A DNA stretch of 64,000 nucleotides from Clytia hemisphaerica. Taxonomy: Eukaryota > Cnidaria > Hydrozoa > Leptothecata > Clytiidae. The stretch spans positions 738,829 through 802,828 of the forward strand of contig CACVBU010000050.1 of NCBI GenBank assembly GCA_902728285.1. The letters are read 5' to 3'. This document shows, piece by piece, positions 11,204 to 21,937 of the stretch. The stretch's first letter is position 1. Each line of letters begins with the position of its first letter. The notes below the pieces were generated by a model that had not been told where the DNA came from, did no database searches, and saw only the letters and a program-made list of their open reading frames with translations. Position numbers and translations under genes: made by a program.

Positions 11204-11435
11204 GGAGGCGACCCGAAGGCTCCTCTTTCGATAGCTTTCTACCCGAAGGTAGGGGAGGGCGCCACTCTTTCTCCCTGGATTTCTCCACTTACCCTTGATC
11301 CTTCTCTTGGTTGCTGAGCATCAAGCAGAGAGGCATCAAGTGCCATTTTGGGAATCTTTGGTATGACCCGGCTGGGGGTTGAACCGACAACCTTGCGAAC
11401 CGTAGCCGGATGCTCTATCACTGTACTACGGTCGC
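11204..11435 (-). mobile_element. tRNA-derived SINE, copy 1
   Basis: Read on the minus strand from 11435, the element begins with a tRNA-like head: A-box-like gtacagtgatagagc, then a B-box-like ggttcaacccc about 40 nt later. A body of about 160 bp follows and ends near ggagccttcgggtcgcc. A second copy with the same boundaries and about 90% identity lies at 57230-57460 in the same orientation. Recurrence with a shared 5' tRNA head makes SINE the natural reading. The A box is less well kept here than in copy 2. Confidence 0.85.
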
Positions 11436-11987
11436 ATCAATATCTCCTCATAAGTCCCTTTAATTCTTGCTCTGAAACAAGCAACGATCCCATAGAAATT
11501 CAGTCTTTCAATTAAAAACTTGACGGTAGATTTGTATAAACCTCCTTCGTTGACTTTACCTTTTGTTCTAACAAGTATCTCTTTTGTTTATCCCATCAGT
11601 AAAGAATCAGTAATTCAATCAGTATTTTGCTCTTGTATATATTCTCAACTCATACCTTGAACTTTTCACACCGGTTCATCGTCTACCTTCTAGTTGGAAT
11701 TGCAGCTAGTTCGAGTCATACAATCACTTTACACTAGCGACACACTAAGATCTCCTTCCATAACTCTCTACCTGTTAGAAATTAGAGTCTAGAAGAATAT
11801 TTATATCATTACTGCAATTCAAAGACGACCGCATACCGACACAAATCGTATGTTCAACGATTAGGCCTTTCGCTTCGATTGACACAGATGAATACTTCAA
11901 AAAGCTAAATCTCTAATGTTTTAAAAAAATTAATTTTTCAAGTGAATCATTTACCTATGAATGTCTGTATCTTTGTAAATAGCTATG
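11436..11987. other. no gene seen
   Basis: AT-rich, nothing that I can support. Confidence 0.35.
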
Positions 11988-12110
11988 TAACACCCCTTCT
12001 CACAAATCCCCTGGGAACCCTTCCCACTGGAAAAATTGGCCAAAATATCGTCCCAGCAAAATATTGTTCTATTTTTCCCATCCCCACTGAATTTCCTGGA
12101 TAGAAAACCA
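11988..12110. repeat. dispersed repeat, second copy
   Basis: Matches 8815-8905 (gggaacccttcccactgg block) and then 9541-9572 (cccatccccactgaat block). In this copy the two blocks lie next to each other, which suggests it is closer to the original arrangement. Confidence 0.65.
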
Positions 12111-12911
12111 TCGAATTCAAATAACTTATCTCTGGCAAACCCGGTCTAACTGAATTCCGTGTTATTTTACAATACGAATAAATGCATGGAAATTTGATAT
12201 TAGCACTCAAATGCATTCATGACCAGGTGAGACCCAAAAAAATATACTAACAAGTCGTCCGTGGGTAAGAAAAATACAATTGATTTTAATCATATTTGGA
12301 AGCACTTATTATACTTTGGCGATCCCTTTCGATTTCTGACCTTCAAACTTCAGCGTTCGGGATGCCCTCTTTAAAAATGCATAGGATTTCCCGTCCCCAT
12401 TTGTTGATTTCTCACCAGATAACCGGAAGATGATTGTTGTAAGGAGCTTGGACTGATTTAACTTTCACCTACCCGCTACAATGATAGATTTTCATCATGA
12501 TTTATTTGGGAAGAAAGTTTGCCCTTGTCGTAGAAGTGCAGGTGTTTATGGGTGTGGTCTTCTGAATGCGAGATGTGTAAAGTTGGAAAACGCAAATCGC
12601 GGAGCTTGAATATTACATCAAAACGTCAACCCTGCAAAATAAATGAAAAATATCATAAGTTTGATAAATATAAATTTGACGAATTATATGGTCAAATATT
12701 TACACTATCACTAAGTTTACTTAGCATGGCTTAGGCTAAGTGGTTTGTTCAGGTCCATAAACACCTTTACAACTAAAATCATAGGATTTAATTTCCAAAA
12801 AGGAGACAGCTTCGGCCCGAAAGCCAGGATGTTTAAATAAGATATTCAAATATCTGTTTAAAACTATCAAGTGCCACTAGCATCATACGAGATCGCGGTC
12901 CTGTACCATAG
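12111..12911. other. no gene seen
   Basis: AT-rich. Near 12750 a short stretch, gtccataaacacctttac, recurs near 20041 (ctccataaacacctttac), so part of this is an old repeat. Confidence 0.35.
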
Positions 12912-13138
12912 ATTTATAAAGCCCGAAGGGCTAGTTGTCGTTCTTTGGCTGAAAGTGTGCCAAGGTTAAATAGGAAATCCTACATAGGCCACGTGCTATT
13001 ACAATAGAATTTCAGCGTTTGACCAATAAGAAGATTCGCAGGTTTTCGAAACAAAAGCAGTAATATTTTTTACGATATTCACTTTTTTTTGCTTGGAAGA
13101 GCTTAAAGCGACATATAGCTCTTTGGGCTTTATAAATC
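12912..13138. mobile_element. TIR element, ttataaagcccgaagggcta ends, copy 2
   Basis: The left end (gatttataaagcccgaaggg) and right end (tctttgggctttataaatc) are inverted, with the palindrome running into the flanks. The inner ends tgtcgttctttggc and gcgacatatagctc extend it imperfectly. The end motif is shared with 7262-7547, while the interiors differ. Confidence 0.65.
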
Positions 13139-13779
13139 GATGTCCTTTACCCGTATAGTAGGTCTGGAGTAGGTCCGCGTCGCCCTCCCAAAAAAAAAGA
13201 GATTGGGGCGAGTGTGCACATTAATTTGAAGATGGGTTAAAGCTTCGTGTGAAAAAAAAACATAAACGATTTGAAAATATCCACACTGAATTTTTATGTA
13301 AGTAAACTATGGAGAATTTGGTATTTGTAAACATCGGCTCCTTCATCTCAACTGGTTAAAAAACCTCGTACGACTGAAAGAGAAATAAGGTCTCTGAAAT
13401 TGCTTTGCATTCTTTTGATAATTCACCAACCTTTGATGATTTCGCCATTGCTATAAATTTGCTCGTTATCAAAAAGTCAATTCTGGATACAAACTGTATG
13501 ACCACTTTGAGCACTAGATTTCTTCAGGGGTAGCAAAGGATCAATCTGCGTTGTAATTGCCACATATCTAAAAGATGAGAACGCCGCATGGCCATTTGTA
13601 ATTCACAATGTCGAAATAAAAAGAAATACAATCCACTTTCTAGCAATCTTAAAGTAATATTTTTGACAAATCACATAAAAAAGAATCATAAACAAATTTT
13701 GACGAATCAAAAGTTTGAACAAGTATGAGGATTCAAATAGATGATCACAAATGTTTCACGAGCACTTCACTCTTGTATA
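13139..13779. other. no gene seen
   Basis: AT-rich, no supported feature. Confidence 0.35.
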
Positions 13780-14000
13780 TTGCTTTACTAGCGCGACCAA
13801 CTTTTGGATCCTTGGGAGTAATTTTGTGAACATTTTCACAATGATCAAATTGTAGTTGACCAACTGTAGAATACTCCTTCTTTGAAATTATGCTGAAAGA
13901 CTAAATTTACGTGACATTAAACGCATAATTAATTCAAAACTCCATCACACAATCTAATTTCATTGTAAAGATATCAAATGTTGAAAAGGTGGCAAGAAAT
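13780..14000. repeat. dispersed repeat related to 3885-4200
   Basis: Shares the ordered blocks gatcaaattgtagttgaccaac, ctccttctt, atgctgaaagactaaattta and ttcattgtaaagatat with the 3.9-4.2 kb region. It lacks the expanded 20-bp minisatellite. Confidence 0.5.
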
Positions 14001-14065
14001 TGAACCAACTAGCAACCAATATCATTGTAATATCCGGCAGACAAAGTCGACCCATTAGTACTAGT

Positions 14066-14218
14066 AATCGTATGGTTTGGAGTGCAATTAACGATTAATC
14101 ACGAGTAACAAAGGAGAAAATAGTAATTTGCACGAGTCCGAAGGACGAGTGCAAATTACGGTATTTTCTCCTTTGTTACGAGTGATTAATCGTTAATTGC
14201 ACGACAAAACATACGATT
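14066..14218. repeat. fold-back element, about 60-75-bp arms
   Basis: A near-perfect palindrome centred near 14140: the left arm holds gtgcaattaacgattaatca and aacaaaggagaaaatagtaa, and the right arm holds their reverse complements. The centre is cgagtcc-gaa-ggac. Outside this, aatcgtatgg and catacgatt extend the pairing with a few mismatches. A further partial copy of the end motif (gtgcaattaacgattaat, itself followed by its complement) lies at 14494-14519, so a larger TIR element 14079-14519 is also possible. Confidence 0.85.
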
Positions 14219-14219
14219 C

Positions 14220-14859
14220 CGAGGTAATCGACAGTAAATAGTTTTGAAAAAGAATCTTTTTCTAACTTTTAAATTTTTGTAAACATTCGAAAACCTCCTT
14301 TTTTTCTTTTGTTTAAAAAGAAAACATTGCAGTGTAATTTTTCTTTGTTTTCAATTAAAAGAAGCTATTGTAACGTAAAATTTCTTTGTTTTTTATTATA
14401 TAGTAAAAAAAAGTCTCTGACACAGGACTTGGGAGAGAAAAGAATAAGGGGACAAAAGTGTCCCCCCGCCGAAGAGTGCAAAAAGTGGTAATAGTGCAAT
14501 TAACGATTAATTGCACTCCTCTAAACCAATCAGATTCGAGTAATTTTGCACGGCTGACGATTACACATACAACTACCAACGATACCAAGGACATCAAGAA
14601 GCAACGCAAGAAAACGACGGCGACACCAAAGGAAAACTTCCGTCACAAAAAAAAACAAACAAAGTAAATGGTAATTATACGAAGAAATTTCAATTTGAAA
14701 GAAGTTGAAGGCTTAAAGATTTCCGCGAAAACATTCTATCAATCTTTGACACATAAATCAAAATTGGTTAATTGCTACTGACAGGACAAAATTAATGAAT
14801 AATTCACTGATGTAATCGGGAGGTTATTCTAATACCAAGTTTATGTTGTTGGGGGGTTA
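14220..14859. other. no gene seen
   Basis: Contains the 14494-14519 palindrome (gtgcaattaacgattaattg...). Short Lys-rich ORFs at 14458-14667 have no recognisable domain. Confidence 0.35.
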
Positions 14860-15630
14860 TTTCTATCTATATCGAACCATAGTGCGATGGTATGATAGAA
14901 AATATGTTGAATGTAAGTGCTAACTCGGATAGTACGTGCATTAGCAACCACACCCAAAACGTGTTCTATCAGATCAAATGACTTCTTAGAACACATGTTG
15001 AGCCCAAGCACCAAATTGAGGGATGTATGATCTTTAATGAAAACGTGTATGTGCGTTGTCCCCTTTGGTTTGATTTGATGAGACTGACCTGAAATCATTG
15101 GCAAGTTGCAACCAGATCAGTTAACATGTTGGAACACCTTTTGATCTCAAGTGTCAAATTGAGGGATGTATAATCTTAATAAAAATGTGTATGTGCGTTG
15201 TCCCCCTTGGGTTGGCATTGACGAGACTGACCTGAAATCATATGGGAAGTTGCAACCACATTCAAAAAGTGTTCTGTCAGATCAGATAACATGTTGGAAC
15301 ACCTTTTGATCTCAAGTGTCAAATTGAGGGATGTATAATCTTAATAAAAATGTGTATGTGCGTTGTCCCCCTTGGGTTGGCATTGACGAGACTGTCCTGA
15401 AATCATATGGGAAGTTGCAACCACATTCAAAAAGTGTTCTGTCAGATCAGATAACATGTTGGAACAACTTTTGATCTCAAGTGTCAAATTGAGGGATGTA
15501 TAATCTTAATAAAAATGTGTATGTGCGTTGTCCCCCTTGGGTTGGCATTGACGAGACTGACCTGAAATCATATGGGAAGTTGCAACCACATTCAAAAAGT
15601 GTTCTGTCAGATCAGATAACATGTTGGAAC

Positions 15631-16714
15631 CAGTGGCGGCCTGGCAGGGGGTGCAAGGTGTGCAGTGCACCACCCAGAAAGACCTGAGAGGGGCGCCAAA
15701 AAAGCTTTTCAAGGGGGCGCCAAAATTCTTTTTGATGTTTAGTTGGGCGATTTTGCGCCCTTTGACACGTTTTTAGCGCCTTCTATAAGTGCAATGTAAA
15801 TTTTTTTTCGCCTGCGGCGCTTCGTTTTATTTTACGATTTTTTTAAAAACTACTATCAACATTGAATTGCGAAAAGTCAAAGCAAGAGAAGTGTTGTGTA
15901 TCCACCAGGGGTTAAAGAGGATGCTCACCCCCAAAATGAGAGATCGATCGAAACTGCTCGCTGTGGTTTTTGTGATCTTATGCGAACTAACTTTCTCCTT
16001 TTTAGAATATCTTATAGGGGGGGGGCGTACGGGGTTTGCGATTTCCGAAATACCGGACAATTTTGCCAAAATTTCCGAAATTCCGTAAAAAAATGCTTGC
16101 AATTCCGATAGCGATTTTTTGGGTTTTTTCCCCCGTTTTGACTAATTTTTGATTTTTCATGTATGAATTCCGAAAAAAGGGGATAAAAACTTTATATTAC
16201 CGAAATTTCAAAGCAAGAATTCACGGGTTTCCGATACCGAAACAATTTCAGAATTCCGAAATACCGAAAGAATTTTGCCTGATTTGCGAAATTCCGAAGA
16301 GAAAAGGGTCGATTTCCGCAATTCCTTAAAACCGTACGCCCCCCACCTTATAAGCTGTTTGACCTTTCTTACACCAAATTTTTTTGCCTGCGGCGCCAGA
16401 ATTACAAACAACCCTTATTCTTGCCAACTTTCGCATTTTTGGGGCCTCTTTCAGCCATTGATCTTTAATGGAGAGTAAAGTAAGACCAGGAAATAACAAG
16501 GAAATAGATATCAAATTATCATTACCACTTACACCACCTTCGTATAAATAAAAGTTTGTTAACTCAGGGATTCCGGGCGTTACTTTCAACCAGTCACTGC
16601 TCTTACAGTTTAATAGTTTCACTTAATGGTATAGGGCGCGAATAAGGACAAAAATACCAGGGGCGCCAATTTCATAGTTTGCACCACCAAGACAATTAAG
16701 CCAGGCCGCTACTG
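15631..16714. mobile_element. hAT-like non-autonomous element inserted in the 165-bp array
   Basis: The ends are inverted: cagtggcggcctggc at 15631 and gccaggccgctactg ending at 16714 (one mismatch in 15). The array resumes on the right with ttggaacaacttttgatctc, and the left flank ends in ttggaac. This fits an 8-bp target duplication with one or two changes. CAGTGGCGG-type ends and 8-bp TSDs are typical of hAT elements. There is no transposase ORF. A cctgcggcgc motif recurs inside near both ends, at about 15812 and 16387. Confidence 0.8.
16017..16346. mobile_element. nested TIR element filled with attccgaaat motifs
   Basis: Lies inside the hAT-like element. The left end is a G-tract, then gcgtacgg, then a tttccgaaat motif. 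The right end is the complement: tttccgcaattcc, then ccgtacgcc and a C-tract. Flanking ttata occurs on both sides (16012-16016, 16348-16352), possibly a TSD. About ten variants of attccgaaat or ttccgata fill the interior. This insertion is the younger of the two. Confidence 0.7.
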
Positions 16715-19690
16715 CCTTGGAACAACTTTTGATCTCAAGTGTCAAATTGAGGGATGTATGATCTCAAACAAAAACATGTATGTGCGTTGTCCCCCTTTTG
16801 GGGAGCTTTGATTGAATGAGCTTTAATCATGGAGGAAGTGGCAACCACATTTAAAAAGTGTTCTGTCGGCTCAGATAATACCTTAGAACACATGTTGAAC
16901 CCATTAGCAAAAATTTGAGGCATGTATGATCTTTAATAAAAATGTGTGTGTGCATTGTCCCCACTAGGGCTGCCTTTGATTAGGCCCATCTTAAATCTAC
17001 GGAGAAGTGGCAACCACACCCAAAAAGTTTTCTATAAGATTAGCTGACATCTTAGAAAACATGTTGAACCCAAGCACCATAACTGAGGTATGTATGATCT
17101 TTAATAAAAATGTGTTTGTGCGTTGTCCCCCTTTGGGTGTGCTTTGATTAGACTGAACTGAAATCATTGGGAAGTTGCAACCACATCCAAAAAGTGTTCT
17201 ATCCGATCAGATGAAATCTTAGAAAACCTTTTGAACTCATGTGTCAAATTGAGGGATGTATGATCTATAAAAAACGTGTATGTGCGTTGTTCCCCTCTTC
17301 GCCAGGTTTTGATCTCAAATCAAGGCTGAACTCAATTCATTGGGGAAGAGGCAACCACATTCATAAAGTGTTCTATCAGATAAGATAAGGTCTTAGAACA
17401 ACTGTTAAACTCAAGTGTTCATATGAGGGATGTATGATCTTTAGTTAAAACGTGTGTGTGCGTTGTCCCTCCCTTGGTTTGACTTTGATGAAACTGATCT
17501 TAGATTATTGAGGAAGTGGCAACCACATTCAAAAAGTGTTCTATGAAATCAGATGACATCTAAGAACACCTTTTGAACTCAAGTGTCAAATTGATGGATG
17601 TGTGATATGTAAAGAAGACGTGTATATGCGTTGTCCCCCCCCCCCCAGGGCTGGCTTTGAATAGGTCCATCTAAAATCTTTGGAGAGTGACAACCACACC
17701 CAAAAAGTGTTTTATCAGATTAGATCTAATCAGATAAGATGTTAGAGCACCTGTTGAACCCAAACACAATAATTCAGGAATATATTATCTTTAAAAAAAG
17801 TGTATGTCCGTTGACTCCCCTTTGGACGGGCTTTGATTAGACTGACCTTAAATCATTGGGAAAGTTGCAACCACACCCAAAAAACGAAAAAAATGTTCTA
17901 TCAAATTAGATGACATGTTAAAACATCCTTTAACTCAAGTGTAAAATTTCAGGATGTACGATATAAAATAAAAACGTGTATGTGTGTTGTCCCCCCCCCT
18001 TGGCCTTGATTAGGCCCATCCAAAATCTACGGAGAAGTGGCAACCACATTCGAAAAGCCTTCTTTCTCATTAGATGACATCTTAGAACACATGTTGAACC
18101 CATAAGCACCAAATTGAGGAATGTATAATATTTTTACTAAAAAACGTGTATGTGCGTTGCCCCCCCTTGGGCTGCCTTTGATTAGACTGAACTTTAATCT
18201 ACGGAGAAGTGGCAACCACACCGAAAAAGTGTTCTATCCGATCAGGACATCTTAGAACACCTTTTGAGCCCAAGCACAATAATTTGGGTATGTATGATAT
18301 TTATTAAAGACGTGTATGTGCGTTGTCCCCCTTCGGGCGGGCTTTGATTAGACTAAACTTGAATCATTGGGGAAGTTGCAGCCTCACCCAAAATATGTTC
18401 TTTTAGATCCAGATCAGATGTCATGTTAAAACACCCTTTAACTAAACTGTAAAATTTAGGGATGTACGATATAGATTAAAAACGTGTATGTGTTTTGTTC
18501 CCCCTTGGGGTGCTTTGATTAGGCCTATATTAAACCTACGACATGAAGGTTCTACGGAGAAGTGGCAACCACACCCAAGATGCGTTCTAAACATTCAAAT
18601 GACATCTTAGAGCACTTTTTGAGCCCAAGCACCATAATTGAGGGATGTATGATCTTTAATAAAAAAGTGTATGTGCGTTGTCCCCCCCCCCTTTGGGCGG
18701 AGTGAGCTTAAATTATTGATGAAGTGGCAACCACATTCAAAAAGTGTTCTATTGGATCAGATGACATCTTAGAACAACTGTTGAACACAAGCAACAGATT
18801 AAGGGGCGTATGATCTTTAATAAAAATGTGTATGTGCGTTGCCCCCCCCCTTTGGGCGGGCTTTGATTTGACTGACCTTAACTCATTGGGGAAGTTGCAA
18901 CCACACCCAAAAAGTGTTCTATTAAATCAGATGACATGTTAAAACATCCTTTAACTAAAGTGTAAAATTTAGGGATGTACGATATAGAATAAAAATGTGT
19001 ATGTGCGTTGTCCCACCTTGGGGTGCTTTGATTAGGCCTTTCTTAAATCTATGGAGAAGTGGCAATCACATTCGAAAAGCCTTCTTTCTCATTAGATGAC
19101 ATCTTAGAACACATGTTGAACCCATAAGCACCAAATTGAGGAATGCATGATATTTATTAAAGACGTGTATGTGCGTTGTCCCCCCTTGGGCTGCCTTTGA
19201 TTAGACTGAACTTAAATCTACGGAGAAGTGGCAACTACATCGAAAAAGTGTTCTATCCGATCAGATGATATCTTAGAACACCTTTTGAGCCCAAGCACAA
19301 TAATTTGGGTATGTATGATATTTATTAAAGACGTGTATATGCGTTGTGCCCCCCCCCCTTTGGGCGGGCTTTGATTAGACTGACCTTAACTCATTGGTGA
19401 AGTTGCAACCACACCCAAAAAGTGTTCTATTAAATCAGATGACATGTTAAAACATCCTTTAACTAAACTGTAAAATTTAGGGATGTGCGATATAGAATAA
19501 AAACGTGTATGTGTGTTGTCCCCCCCTTGGGTTGGCTTTTATTAGGCCTATCTTAAATCTACAGAGAAGTGGCAACCCCACCGCAAAAGTATTATATCTT
19601 ATCAGAAACATCTTAGCACACTTGCTGAACCCAAGAACCAAATTGAGTATGCATGATCATTAAAAAAGACGTGTATGTGCGTTGCCATTC

Positions 19691-21937
19691 TATACCGTGA
19701 TCGAGCAATGAACAACAAAAAGTTGTTCTATCACATCAGATGACAGAGGACTGAAATGGAGTTTGCAACCTTTTGATGCCAAGTTCTTTCGTCCATTCAA
19801 ACGTACTGCAACAATAAGACAAGAATCAACTTCAAATAAAATGCAAAATTTCGGCCAATAATCAAGATGTACAAAAGATAAAGAAAGCGAAACCTTGTTG
19901 AAGAATCGAAGTTTTTGCCTCAAAATTTGAGCAAGAAATTTACTAGATGAGTGAGTGTTGCACCGAAACGTCGACCTATTTCAAGAAAATCATAAATCAA
20001 CATGGTTAAATTTAGACCGCCAATTATGAAGCGCTATTAAGCTCCATAAACACCTTTACGACATAAATTTTACCAAAATACTATTACTAGTAATATAGGG
20101 GAGTGCTAGAAACTCCAATCATCATAATAACAGCTCATCCAAAGACAGTCCAATTGAATCAACCACCACTTGATCAAGGAGAGTTTTACAAGGCCTTCCT
20201 CCTTTTGTGTACAATTGTGTCACAATTGAAGGAAAGCAATTTGACTGAACGGTGTACGGGTATTCGAAGAACGTGCTAAACATAATTTCGAGGTATCGTC
20301 TAAATTCACGAAAAAAAAACTCTCAAAAATTCCTAGAGACAAAAAATAAAACAATAATCCGTCCCTGGCTGAGAACATTATAATGGGAGTTAAAGTCGCC
20401 CATACACACATATGAAAAACACTAAACAAATGAATATGCAAACAAATGGATCTGACAAATAGGTTGACTTCCAAAACAATCTAATCATAAATATCTGGAG
20501 TCATACTTCAACCGACCATTTGAAGGTTTACCTGTGGAAGAAGGGTAATTTTTCAAAGATGAAAATGTTACCTGCAACTTTTTGAGCTTTCTACATATTT
20601 TGACCGATTAGAGAGATTGCTGTTGTCCTTACTAAGAGAAAACTTAACAGGGAAGGCCGAGTTTCCACGTTATCGTATAAGCTTTAAAAGGTCGAGTCAG
20701 GCTTGCAATGGAAGGCTTGTTCCACTTTTTGACTGTTCAATCGCATTCAGAGGATCTTTTTTTGCAGCAACCTGTAAAGTTCTTCGATTGACCGCTGTTT
20801 AGTTTGACCAACAACGTCATCGTTTGCCATGTTGGGCTTCCATAGGATAGGATATAAGATCCTTTGATGAGAACTTGTTTTCACTTCGCCAGCAGTGAAC
20901 AGTAAAACAAAAGGCAATGTTCTCTAAATAGATTGATATCACGCAAGTTAAACTTCAGAATTTATTCAGTGCTACTCTAAGCATCATTTTGTTAGATACG
21001 TCTCCATTGCTTATGTTAGTGTCCATGAAATTGAACCTTAAACGAACACAGACTCTACATTGTCTCTAAAAAAGATTTTCGTGATATTGTCTGTAGATTC
21101 TTTACTTTGGTCCTCTCTTTTGCTTCCGAAGGCAAACCTGTAGAATATAGTTTAATAATTCTAAAGATCAGTGAAGCGTCAAGAGAGGCTAGCTTGATCA
21201 CAACATTTACTTCTTTAAATTATAGAAACAACAGAGGGCTTAAATGGATACGGGTTCTAATCCATTCTAACTTTCATTCACAAAAACATTATATTTAAGA
21301 AGTGTAGATTTACCACATTGTTTTGAAAAATTGATCAAATCATTTACCTGGTTAGTATTACACGGTTTTTTGATTTAGTCGTCTTTCTTAGCAATCTCCT
21401 TTTGCATCATATGGTAAGTGTTTTTAGCAGTTACTAAAGTGGCAATTGTGTACACTCGTAATGTACCATACGTTAACAGCTACGGCATTTGAGTCGATTT
21501 TGATTTTCATCATCAATACACCTAACAAGGGTGCATGTTGCAGTTGTGTTTGCTGCTTCAATGGGTGGTGTTTATGTCACGATTTTTCTTCATATTTAGA
21601 GAATTTTTCATCAAAAAGCTTCTTGAGTTTCTGTTTACCCAATTCCCCTCACATGACATGGGTTGGCCCGGGCAAAGGTACATTCACTTGCAAAGTGTAT
21701 CACAGCCCTAGTTGAAATCGTAACAAGCCCTTCTGGACGGCTTTTGAAATAGATATACCAATACACAACTAGAACAGCTAGTTCACTGCAATATTGGATG
21801 CAAGCAGACATCTATTCTCTAGAAGCACGACACTTTAAAAAAACATCAAAATAGCAGCACTCTGCGTCAAAATTATTTAACTTCCTAAGTGATACTGTGA
21901 TCTTGTCTTAACATACCAAGGAACATTAGTTTTGTAA
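19691..21937. other. no gene seen; possible hammerhead-like motif
   Basis: About 2.2 kb between the two satellite arrays. The short ORFs (up to 89 codons) have no recognisable domain. Near 19943-19975 the string ctagatgagtgag, then ttgcaccgaaacgtcgacc, resembles a hammerhead ribozyme core (see findings). No tandem repeat is seen in this stretch. Confidence 0.35.

Larger units (their letters stand above)
14860..19690. repeat. 165-180-bp tandem repeat array, about 20 diverged copies
   Basis: Each unit reads approximately: gatgtatgatctttaataaa, acgtgtatgtgcgttgtccc, C/G tract, gctttgattagactgacc, ttaaatcattggggaagt, ggcaaccacac, ccaaaaagtgttctatc, agatgacatcttagaacac, ttgaacccaagcaccaaatt. Spacing of the gtgtatgtgcg motif is 142, 165 and 165 bp at 15045, 15187, 15352 and 15517, and 164-176 bp from 16.9 to 17.5 kb. 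The three copies at 15.19-15.62 kb are almost identical, while most others differ strongly. The array is interrupted by the element at 15631-16714. Confidence 0.9.
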
